From DATJSN01 sp035504095 (GTDB lineage Bacteria; Planctomycetota; Phycisphaerae; WQYP01), in contig DATJSN010000087.1 of NCBI GenBank assembly GCA_035504095.1, positions 1 to 59,868 of the forward strand: 59,868 bases of DNA, read 5' to 3'. Below are positions 16,229 through 24,000 of this stretch, piece by piece. Positions within the stretch are counted from its first letter, which is position 1; the number at the start of each line of letters is the position of its first letter. The notes below the pieces were generated by a model, which worked only from the letters and a program-made list of their open reading frames with translations, did not search any database and was not told where the DNA came from. The translations under genes and the position numbers were made by a program.

Positions 16229-18193
16229 ATGGTGCAGGCAACGATTCAACAAGCGCTGAAACTGGCGGTCCAACATCACCAATCCGGCAGATTGCAGGAT
16301 GCCCAGACTCTGTATCAGCAGATACTTGCCGTGCAACCAAATCACGCCGACGCCATGCATTTATTAGGCGTCATCGCCCATCAGCGAAAGCAAAACCAGG
16401 CCGCACTCGAGCTTATCGGCAAAGCGATAACGATTAACCCGGCGGTTGCGATTTATCACAACAATCTCGGAATGGTCCTTAAGGACCTGGGGCGACTTGA
16501 CGAGGCGGTCAAGTCGTATCAAAAGGCGGCGGAATTAAAGCCGGACTTCGACGGGGCATTATCTAATCTGGGCCGGCTTCTCACCGAATGCGGCCGGCTT
16601 GATCAGGCCATTGCCGCGCTGCGTAAAGCGATTGCGATTAACCCCGGGGATTTCTCAACATTTAACAGCCTGGGGATCGCTCTGCGGCAGCAGCGCAAAG
16701 CCGAAGAAGCCGAAAAAGTTTTTCATGCCGCCATCAAACTAAAGCCTGACTATTTCGAAGCCTACAACAATCTGGGCAACGCGCTCCGTGATCTAAGGCG
16801 TCTGGAAGATGCGGCCCAGGCTTATCGCGCGGCTTTGAACATCAGAGATGACCTTGCTGAAACACACAATAACCTCGGAACCGTTCTGCAGGCGCAAGGT
16901 TACGTTGATCGGGCAATCGAAGAATTCCGCCGGGCCGTGGAAATTAAACCGGATTATACCGGCGCCGCCAGCAACTATCTGTATAACTTATATTTCCACA
17001 CTTCAGACGCTAAAACCATTTATGATGAACATGCCCGGTGGAATCTCCGCCAGGCCCGGCCGCTGACGGAGCTTCTCAAGCCGCACGCCAACGATCGCAA
17101 TCCTGATCGCAGACTGCGCGTCGGTTATGCGTCGCCGGATTTTCGCGAACATTGTCAGTCATTTTTCACGGTCCCGCTTTTATCCAATCACGACCACAAA
17201 CAATTTGAAATTTATTGTTATTCCGATGTGATAAGTCCCGATGCACTTACCCGGCGTTTGCGCTCTTATGCCGACGTTTGGCGCAACACAGTCGGTTTAA
17301 AAGATCAGCAAACCGCCGATCTGATCCAGCAGGACCAGATCGACATCCTTGTGGACCTGGCCATGCACATGGCCGACAGCACTCCTCTTTTATTTGCCCG
17401 CAAGCCGGCCCCCATTCAGGTCGCATGGCTGGCGTATCCGGGTACAACAGGCCTGACCACAATGGACTATCGTTTAACCGATCCACGGTTGGATCCCCCC
17501 GGTCTATTCGACGCGTTTTATTCCGAAAAATCATTCCGTCTGCCGGATACATTCTGGTGTTACGATCCTTTGACCGACAAACCGAAGGTCAATGAATTAC
17601 CGGCACTGAAAAACGGATTTCTCACCTTCGGCTGTCTGAATAATTTCTGCAAACTCAGTTCCGAGGTACTCAAACTTTGGGCGAAAGTTCTAGCCGTGCT
17701 GCCTGATTCGCGACTTGTTCTACTGGCGCCTCTCGGAGCGGTGCGCGAAGAAGTGCTTGCCCAGTTGGCCCAAAACGGCATCACGCCGCGGCGTGTAGAG
17801 TTCACCGAATTTTTGCCCCGTGGGGACTATTTAAAACTTTTTAACCGAATCGATCTGATGCTGGACACTTTTCCCTACAACGGCCACACCACCAGCCTGG
17901 ATTCATTCTGGATGGGTGTGCCGGTGGTAACGCTGGTTGGTCCAACAGTAGTGGGAAGAGCGGGATTAAGCCAGTTGCACAATCTCGGCTTAAAGGAGCT
18001 TGCAGCTCAGACCCCGGAGGAATTTGTTGAAATTGCAGCCAAATTAGCCGGCGATTTACCACGATTGTCGGAACTGCGCCAGACCCTGCGGCAGCGAATG
18101 GAAAGCTCGCCGCTCATGGACGCCAGGCGCTTCGCCGGAAATGTCGAATCCGCCTATCGCGACATGTGGCGCAAATGGTGTGCGGCGCGGTAA
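16229..18193 (+). CDS. TPR O-linked GlcNAc transferase-like protein (GT41)
   Basis: Six to seven tetratricopeptide repeats (about 1-265) are followed by a GT41 SPINDLY/OGT-like catalytic region (about 280-650). Landmarks are RLRVGYASPDFREH, HMADSTPLLFARKPAPIQ, WLAYPGTTGL, the FGCLNNFCKLS stretch that holds the nucleotide-binding Lys of the family, LMLDTFPYNGHTTSLDSFWMG and GRAGLSQL. These enzymes glycosylate Ser/Thr with UDP-GlcNAc or GDP-fucose, and the donor cannot be read from sequence. I chose ATG at 16229 (MVQATIQQALKLA), where the first helical repeat starts. An earlier in-frame ATG at 16127 would add 34 polar residues. The gene stands alone on the plus strand. Confidence 0.88.
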   Translation: MVQATIQQALKLAVQHHQSGRLQDAQTLYQQILAVQPNHADAMHLLGVIAHQRKQNQAALELIGKAITINPAVAIYHNNLGMVLKDLGRLDEAVKSYQKAAELKPDFDGALSNLGRLLTECGRLDQAIAALRKAIAINPGDFSTFNSLGIALRQQRKAEEAEKVFHAAIKLKPDYFEAYNNLGNALRDLRRLEDAAQAYRAALNIRDDLAETHNNLGTVLQAQGYVDRAIEEFRRAVEIKPDYTGAASNYLYNLYFHTSDAKTIYDEHARWNLRQARPLTELLKPHANDRNPDRRLRVGYASPDFREHCQSFFTVPLLSNHDHKQFEIYCYSDVISPDALTRRLRSYADVWRNTVGLKDQQTADLIQQDQIDILVDLAMHMADSTPLLFARKPAPIQVAWLAYPGTTGLTTMDYRLTDPRLDPPGLFDAFYSEKSFRLPDTFWCYDPLTDKPKVNELPALKNGFLTFGCLNNFCKLSSEVLKLWAKVLAVLPDSRLVLLAPLGAVREEVLAQLAQNGITPRRVEFTEFLPRGDYLKLFNRIDLMLDTFPYNGHTTSLDSFWMGVPVVTLVGPTVVGRAGLSQLHNLGLKELAAQTPEEFVEIAAKLAGDLPRLSELRQTLRQRMESSPLMDARRFAGNVESAYRDMWRKWCAAR

Positions 18194-18348
18194 TCCATAA
18201 AACCATCATAATCCGCCGTCTGGACGTTTTGAGGTTATGCCCCTAAACTTAATGGATTATGCAATCGTCGCCCCTGTGTCTCGGCGACCAGCGGCGGATC
18301 GTGTTTGTGAAGTTGCGAGAGCTTCTTAGATAAGAGGGAATTTACACT

Positions 18349-19236
18349 ATGGCGAACCAATCAATGGCCCAAATCAGTGCTAAAGATGTTATGACACTTC
18401 GTGCCCGCACCCATGCGGGAATGATGGAGGCGAAAAAGGCGCTCGCCGAAGCCAATGGAAATATGGATCAGGCCGCGGAACTTTTGCGTAAATGGGGCGC
18501 CGGACGCGCCGATGCAAAAATGTCCAACGAAATGAAGGAAGGGCTGATCGGCGGAAAAATCAGCCAGGACGGCAAACTCGGCGTTCTGCTTCGCCTCGGA
18601 TGCCAGACCGACTTCGTGGCGCGCAATGACGGTTTTCAGAAATTGCTCGCCGATCTCGTTGAGCTGGCATACAGCAATGATGTTGGTTCCCCGGCGGATT
18701 TAAATAACCTCAAATACCCTGATAACTCAGGGCGGACCGTGGAAACTGTTGTCAAGGAACTCATCGGCGGCAGCATCAAGGAGAACATTGCAATCACCGG
18801 GTTGGCGCGTTTCAAATCCACCGGTGGACAGGTCGGAAAATACATTCATCACAACGCCAAGGTCGGCACACTCGTGCAGGTGGAAGGTTCCACGGACGAC
18901 GCCGTGCGCGTTCTGCTGGGGGAAATCGCCATGCATATCACCGCCGGCATTCCGGTTGTGCCCGTAGCCGTAAGCCGCGATAAAGTTCCGGCCGATGTGG
19001 TGGAACAGGAAAAGAAAATCGCCGCCGAAGGAATCACCGGCAAGCCGCCGCAGATCGTTGAGAAAATCGTTTCCGGCAAACTGGACAAATTTTTCGCCGA
19101 ACAGGTGCTGTTGGAGCAACCGTTTATCAAGGACCCGGAAAAGCGCATTCGCGACCTGGTCCAGGACGCATCAAAGGCAACGTCGGCGAAACTGGAAATC
19201 GTGAACTTCGCCCGGTTTCAGGTCGGAGAAGCCTGA
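18349..19236 (+). CDS. tsf: Elongation factor Ts
   Basis: The guanine nucleotide exchange factor for EF-Tu. The N-terminal UBA-like domain (MTLRARTHAGMMEAKKAL) and the TDFVARND motif are plain. Two core subdomains follow, up to residue 295. The start has AGAGGG 12 nt upstream, so spacing is slightly long. The gene leads tsf-pyrH-frr. The usual upstream partner rpsB is missing, and a glycosyltransferase occupies that place. Confidence 0.97.
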   Translation: MANQSMAQISAKDVMTLRARTHAGMMEAKKALAEANGNMDQAAELLRKWGAGRADAKMSNEMKEGLIGGKISQDGKLGVLLRLGCQTDFVARNDGFQKLLADLVELAYSNDVGSPADLNNLKYPDNSGRTVETVVKELIGGSIKENIAITGLARFKSTGGQVGKYIHHNAKVGTLVQVEGSTDDAVRVLLGEIAMHITAGIPVVPVAVSRDKVPADVVEQEKKIAAEGITGKPPQIVEKIVSGKLDKFFAEQVLLEQPFIKDPEKRIRDLVQDASKATSAKLEIVNFARFQVGEA

Positions 19237-19329
19237 TTTGCCAATGGGGAACAGGCTCTCCAGCCGTTCCCTGTACAAAGCAGTCCCGACGCATCGGAAC
19301 TGCTCCACATTTTGTTGAGGCTCTAAAAA
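19237..19329 (+). promoter_or_regulatory. tsf-pyrH spacer with paired palindromes
   Basis: This contains GGGGAACAGGCTCTCCAGCCGTTCC-type pairing (GGGAAC ... GTTCCC around AGGCTCTCCAGCC, about 19245-19270) and a second stem GCAGTCCCGA-CGCA-TCGGAACTGC (19280-19303, one mismatch). The same two palindromes in the same order occur at 35003-35047. The end, ATTTTGTTGAGGCTCT (19309-19324), matches the dispersed leader element and supplies GAGG as a ribosome-binding site for pyrH. Confidence 0.55.
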
Positions 19330-20115
19330 ATGGTCATCCGCTACAAAAGAGTGGTGCTGAAAATTTCCGGCGAAGGCCTTTGCCGTGCGGGAGGGGACGG
19401 CATTGACGTGGAAGAAATTCGCAATATTTCCGAGCAAATCGTCGACGTGGTTAAAACCGGCGCTCAGGTCGCGGTTGTGGTGGGCGGCGGAAATTTTTTG
19501 CGCGGCGAAGTGCTTTCCGCCGGTGGCGGCGTGCAGCGCGCCACCGCCGATTACATGGGCATGCTGGCAACAATCATCAACGCCCTGGCCCTGCAGGACG
19601 TGCTGGAACATCTTGGCCAGCCCACCCGCGTTACCAGCGCCCTGACGATGGTGCAAATCTGCGAGCCGTTTATACGCAAAAAAGTCATCAGCGACCTGGA
19701 ACGCGGCCGCGTGGTCATACTCGCGGCGGGCGTAGGCAGCCCCTTTTTCACAACCGACACCTGCGCGGCGCTGCGCGCTGCGGAAATTCAAGCCGACATT
19801 CTGCTCAAGGCCACCAAAGTCGACAAAGTTTGTGACTCCGATCCCGTGGAGAATCCGAACGCCAGGGCTTATGACCGGCTCACATACCGCCAGATCATCG
19901 ACGAAAATCTGCGCATTATGGACATGACGGCGGTGAGCATGGCGATGGAAACCGGCATTCCCATCCTGGTTTTCAACCTCAAGAAAAAGGGAAACATCGC
20001 CCGCGCTGTCGCCGGCGAGCCGATAGGAACGTTGATTACCGCCGAACCATCCGCCAGGAACTCCGGACGCACCGCGAAGCGCGCCAACGGGAGTAAAGCC
20101 CATGCCGCTCGATGA
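19330..20115 (+). CDS. pyrH: UMP kinase
   Basis: Phosphorylates UMP to UDP in pyrimidine nucleotide synthesis. Amino-acid-kinase landmarks are VLKISGEGLC, VVVGGGNFLRG, ADYMGMLATIINALALQDVLE, SPFFTTDTCAALRAAEI and KVDKVCDSDP. The last 25 residues (from about 237) form an Arg/Lys/Ala-rich tail longer than usual, and its coding end overlaps frr by 14 nt, which implies translational coupling. GAGG of the dispersed leader motif sits 9 nt before the start. Confidence 0.97.
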   Translation: MVIRYKRVVLKISGEGLCRAGGDGIDVEEIRNISEQIVDVVKTGAQVAVVVGGGNFLRGEVLSAGGGVQRATADYMGMLATIINALALQDVLEHLGQPTRVTSALTMVQICEPFIRKKVISDLERGRVVILAAGVGSPFFTTDTCAALRAAEIQADILLKATKVDKVCDSDPVENPNARAYDRLTYRQIIDENLRIMDMTAVSMAMETGIPILVFNLKKKGNIARAVAGEPIGTLITAEPSARNSGRTAKRANGSKAHAAR

Positions 20116-20662
20116 AATCCTTTTTGAAGCCGAAGAACACATGGAAAAGGCGCTGGATCATCTGCGCCACGAGCTGCGCGGGTTGCGCACAGGAAGGGCC
20201 AGCACTTCACTCGTTGAATTCATCAAGGTCGATTATTACGGTGCGCCTACGGATTTAAGATCGCTGGCCTCGCTGACCACGCCGGATGCGACTTCGATTC
20301 TGATCAAGCCATTCGACCCCGGCAGCCTGAAGGAAATTGTCAAAGCGATCGAAACCGCCAATCTGGGCATCAATCCCCAGAACGACGGCAAGCAGATTCG
20401 CCTGATCCTTCCGCCGCTCTCCGGCGAACGTCGCCAGCAGCTTTTAACCAAGGTAAGCCAGGCCGCGGAACATTGCCGCGTGGCGCTAAGAAATCTGCGG
20501 CGCGACGCCAACAAGCACGTCGATCTGGAGGAAAAAAACGCCGGCCTTTCCGAAGATCAGGCCAAAAGCGCCCGCGACGACGTACAGGAGCTGCTGAAAA
20601 AATTCGAAGCCAAAATCGACGAACTCATCGCCGTTAAGCAGAAAGATATTACGCAGGTTTAA
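20102..20662 (+). CDS. frr: Ribosome recycling factor
   Basis: Splits post-termination ribosomes together with EF-G. The 186 residues match the family length of 185. The helical domain carries LRHELRGLRTGRASTSLVE and the C-terminal helices carry RVALRNLRRDANK and EDQAKSARDDVQELL. The DYYGAPTDLRSLASLTTPDA stretch of domain II is plain. The start lies inside the end of pyrH. Confidence 0.98.
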   Translation: MPLDEILFEAEEHMEKALDHLRHELRGLRTGRASTSLVEFIKVDYYGAPTDLRSLASLTTPDATSILIKPFDPGSLKEIVKAIETANLGINPQNDGKQIRLILPPLSGERRQQLLTKVSQAAEHCRVALRNLRRDANKHVDLEEKNAGLSEDQAKSARDDVQELLKKFEAKIDELIAVKQKDITQV

Positions 20663-20892
20663 CCACGGGCTCCGGGCCGCAGCGCACGCGCCGGATTGAA
20701 ACCGATTTCCGTTTTTTTGCTTTTCTTTATCAGACAACAACGGATATCAATTTGCGAACCCATGTGGACGGCTATATTTAATTTACGGAAATTTCTTGAC
20801 GACATTTATATATAAACCGTACCATAATAGGGCTATGGAGTTGTTTCCGGACTTTCTGGAAAACCTGCTCCACTTTTTATTGAGTCTCACAG
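20663..20892 (+). promoter_or_regulatory. frr-pilB spacer with a possible promoter and a leader
   Basis: No gene is present. TTGACG at 20796-20801 is a good -35. The best -10 at acceptable spacing is only TACCAT (20820-20825), with CATAAT three bases further on. The leader ends CTGCTCCACTTTTTATTGAG then TCTCACAGATG, closely resembling the pyrH leader CTGCTCCACATTTTGTTGAG, so the two genes share a leader sequence. Confidence 0.4.
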
Positions 20893-22599
20893 ATGGCGCA
20901 TAAACGCAAAGCCCTTACAGAAATACTCACCGAAATGGGCGCTCTAAAACCGTCCGACGCCTCCAAAGCCGAGGAAGAATCGCGTAAAGCCCGCCGGCCC
21001 GTCGAACAGGTGTTGGTCGATCTCAAACTGGCCTCCGAGGAAGACGTCACCAAAGCCATGGCCATTCAGAACGACATGGAATTCATCGACCTGGACAAAA
21101 ACATCCTGGCCGTGAGCGATTTCCGCCTGCTTCCGGCCGACATCATCAAACGCCACCAGGTGCTGCCGCTCGGCGAAGATAACGGCCGGCTCAAAATCGT
21201 CATGGGCGATCCGAACGATCTGGAAACGCTCGAGGCCTTGCGCTTCCGGCTCAATAAACCGCTGGAAACCTGCCTGGCGGTTAAAAGCAAAATCAAGGCG
21301 CACATCGACCGCCTTTTCGCCGAAGAGCAACGCTCCATCGACGAGATGGTCCGCAAAATCAGCGTCGACCGGGGAACATCGATCGATGTCGCCGCCGCCG
21401 AAACCAAGGAAGGCGACGAGGCTCCGATCATCCGCCTGGTCAGCGCGATTATTTCCGAAGCCGTCAAATCCCGCGCCAGCGATATTCACATCGAGCCGAT
21501 GAAAGACCGCGTGCGCGTGCGCTACCGCGTCGACGGCGTATGTCTGCAGCGCGACAACCTGCGCAAGCAGATGCAGAATTCAGTAATCGCCCGTATCAAA
21601 ATCATGGGCGGCATGGATATTGCCGAACGCCGCTTGCCCCAGGACGGCCGCATTAAGATGCTCATCGACGGCGCCAACATCGACTTTCGCGTCAGTTCGC
21701 TGCCCGCGTATCATGGTGAATCGGTTGTCATGCGTATTCTGCGTCCGGACAGCGTCAAGATCGGCATCCAGCGCATGGGCTTCGAAGAGGATGATTACAA
21801 CCGTTTCAAAAAAATCATCAGCCGGCCCAACGGAATTTTTCTGGTCACCGGCCCCACCGGATCGGGCAAAACGACCACGCTTTATGGCGCGCTTTCAGAA
21901 CTCAACACGCCCGACCGCAAAATCATCACCGCCGAAGACCCGGTGGAATACAATTTTCCGGGCATTAACCAGTGTCAGGTGCGCGAAAACATCGGTCTGT
22001 CGTTTGCCAAAATTCTCCGCTCCATGTTGCGTCAGGCGCCCAACATCATTCTCGTCGGTGAAATCCGTGATCACGAAGTCGCCGAAGTGGCCATTCAGGC
22101 CGCTCTGACCGGCCACCTGGTTTTCAGCACGCTGCACACCAACGACGCTCCGCTGGCCATCACCCGTCTGATCGACATGGGCATCAAACCGTTCCTGGTG
22201 GCTTCGTCAATTCAGGCCATCATGGCCCAGCGCCTCGTGCGCACGCTTTGCGATCAGTGCAAAGCGCCCGATACACAAATCGACAGGCGCCTGCTGAATC
22301 TGCTGGGCTTTACGGAACAGGAGCTCGTGGGGGCGCGCATTTTTAAACCCGTCGGCTGCGCCGCCTGCAACGGAACCGGTTATCGGGGCCGCATCGGTAT
22401 TTTTGAATTGATGAGCATGAACAGCGAAATCCGCGAGCTGGCTTTCAAACGCGCCAGTTCCACGGCCGTTCGCAAAGCCGCCAAGGCCTCGGGCATGAAA
22501 ACCCTGCTGGATGACGGCAAGGTCAAGATTCTTCACGGGCTTACCACGCCGCGCGAAGTCGCCCGGGTAACGCAGGCCGAGGGCCTCCTCGTGGAATAA
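20893..22599 (+). CDS. PilB/GspE-type assembly ATPase (first copy)
   Basis: A cytoplasmic hexameric ATPase that drives pilus or pseudopilus extension. The N-terminal GspE_N/MshEN-like domain (about 1-150) is followed by the P-loop GPTGSGKTTTLYGA (about 319-332), an Asp box with ITAEDPVEYNFPG, the Walker B region ILVGEIRDHEVAEVA and the His box GHLVFSTLHTND. A zinc ribbon is formed by CDQCKAP and CAACNGTGYRGR. The 568 residues match PilB. It is followed by pilT and a second pilB, so this region has two extension motors. Confidence 0.93.
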   Translation: MAHKRKALTEILTEMGALKPSDASKAEEESRKARRPVEQVLVDLKLASEEDVTKAMAIQNDMEFIDLDKNILAVSDFRLLPADIIKRHQVLPLGEDNGRLKIVMGDPNDLETLEALRFRLNKPLETCLAVKSKIKAHIDRLFAEEQRSIDEMVRKISVDRGTSIDVAAAETKEGDEAPIIRLVSAIISEAVKSRASDIHIEPMKDRVRVRYRVDGVCLQRDNLRKQMQNSVIARIKIMGGMDIAERRLPQDGRIKMLIDGANIDFRVSSLPAYHGESVVMRILRPDSVKIGIQRMGFEEDDYNRFKKIISRPNGIFLVTGPTGSGKTTTLYGALSELNTPDRKIITAEDPVEYNFPGINQCQVRENIGLSFAKILRSMLRQAPNIILVGEIRDHEVAEVAIQAALTGHLVFSTLHTNDAPLAITRLIDMGIKPFLVASSIQAIMAQRLVRTLCDQCKAPDTQIDRRLLNLLGFTEQELVGARIFKPVGCAACNGTGYRGRIGIFELMSMNSEIRELAFKRASSTAVRKAAKASGMKTLLDDGKVKILHGLTTPREVARVTQAEGLLVE

Positions 22600-22726
22600 C
22601 CTGATTAATATGGTTAAAAGACCCGGAAAACTAAGGATTGGACCGGGGAAAATGTCGAAATTAAAGAGGCGAAAACGGTTCCGGCTTTCTATGGATGGAT
22701 AAAAACAATGGTTTAATGCCGGCGTG

Positions 22727-22756
22727 TTACCAAATGGGCCCGTCAAACCATATAAT
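22727..22756 (+). promoter_or_regulatory. Possible promoter just before pilT
   Basis: TTACCA (22727-22732) and a perfect TATAAT (22751-22756) are 18 nt apart. The pilT ATG is only 11 nt beyond the -10 box, so the transcript would be almost leaderless. No strong ribosome-binding site is seen, which fits this, but chance cannot be excluded. Confidence 0.3.
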
Positions 22757-22767
22757 CGTGAGCAGCT

Positions 22768-23940
22768 ATGTCGCAGTTACTTATTGATCGTTTGCTCGAA
22801 ACAGCCATCAAGCGCGGCGCTTCGGATCTGCACATTCATGTCGGCCGCCCGCCCACGCTGCGGCTCAACGGTCATTTGCGGGATCTGGCCACCAAGGTGC
22901 TCGAACCAGACGATACCATGGCCCTGATGAAGTCCATCACGCCGGCCCGCGGCCAGCAGGAATTTCAGGAACACGGCTCGACCGACTTCGGCTTCGCCTT
23001 TTCCACGCCGGACGGATCGGCCAAGTCGCGTTTCCGCGTCGCGGTGTTCCGCCAGAAGGGCCATGTTTCGATCGTCCTGCGTAAAATTCCCTACAAACTG
23101 CTTTCCTTCGAACAAATCGGCCTGCCGCCTATATGTGCCGAACTCTGCCGCCGGCCGCGCGGTCTGTTTCTGGTCACCGGCCCCACCGGGTCGGGAAAAA
23201 CGACTTCGCTGGCCACCATGATCGACTACATCAACATGAACTTTGAACGTCACATTATCACGGTTGAAGACCCGGTGGAGTATTACCACGACCATAAGAA
23301 GAGCATTATTTCCCAGCGCGAAGTCGGCGAAGGCAACGACGTGCCCACATTCGCCGAAGCCCTGCGCCGCGCCCTGCGGCAGGATCCCGATGTGATTCTC
23401 GTCGGCGAAATGCGCGACCTGGAAACCATCAGCGCCGCCATCCGCGCCGCGGAAACCGGCCACCTGGTTTTCGGCACATTGCACACCACGGGTTGCCAGG
23501 GAACCATTAACCGCGTCATCGACGCGTTTCCCGTTGACCAGCAGGAACAGATTCGCGTGCAGCTTTCCACCACGCTGCTGGCCGTGCTCAGCCAGGCGCT
23601 ATTGCCCCGCTGCGACATTGAAAGCGTCATGGCCGCCTACGAATTTCTCGTGGTTACGCCCGCCATCGCCAACCTCATCCGTGAAAATAAAACGTTCCGC
23701 ATCGACTCGGCCATTCAAACCGGCAAAAAATTCGGCATGCAGCTTCTGGACGACCACCTGCTGGAAATTTTCCGGGCCGGCAAGGTATCCGCCGAAGATG
23801 TTATTGATAAAGCCCGTAATCCCGCCGACCTGGCCGAACGCATGGGTAAACGGCTTGATCGTCCCGATACGGAAAAGGACACCGGCACACTCGCCGGCGG
23901 CGGATCGGCGGCCAAACCGGCGAAAACCATGCCGGCGTGA
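22768..23940 (+). CDS. pilT: PilT-type retraction ATPase
   Basis: Depolymerises the pilus to power retraction and twitching. The PilT hallmarks are LLETAIKRGASDLHIHVGR at the N terminus, the P-loop GPTGSGKTTSLATMIDY, ITVEDPVEYYHDHKKS, DVILVGEMRDLETISAAIRAAETGHLVFGTLHT and the AIRAAE variant of the C-terminal AIRNLI/AIRLALT motif. It lacks the PilB zinc ribbon. The last 40 residues (from about 350) are a low-complexity extension not typical of PilT. It lies between two PilB genes. Confidence 0.93.
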   Translation: MSQLLIDRLLETAIKRGASDLHIHVGRPPTLRLNGHLRDLATKVLEPDDTMALMKSITPARGQQEFQEHGSTDFGFAFSTPDGSAKSRFRVAVFRQKGHVSIVLRKIPYKLLSFEQIGLPPICAELCRRPRGLFLVTGPTGSGKTTSLATMIDYINMNFERHIITVEDPVEYYHDHKKSIISQREVGEGNDVPTFAEALRRALRQDPDVILVGEMRDLETISAAIRAAETGHLVFGTLHTTGCQGTINRVIDAFPVDQQEQIRVQLSTTLLAVLSQALLPRCDIESVMAAYEFLVVTPAIANLIRENKTFRIDSAIQTGKKFGMQLLDDHLLEIFRAGKVSAEDVIDKARNPADLAERMGKRLDRPDTEKDTGTLAGGGSAAKPAKTMPA

Positions 23941-24000
23941 CCGCAACGAACGAGTGATAGCCGGGAGAGAACAGAGTAAAGGAAAGTAGAAAGCAAAACC

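Noticed and set aside
19171..20142. Minus-strand open frame of 323 codons across pyrH
   Set aside because: It is a shadow of pyrH, which has all UMP kinase motifs; the antisense product has no recognisable domain.
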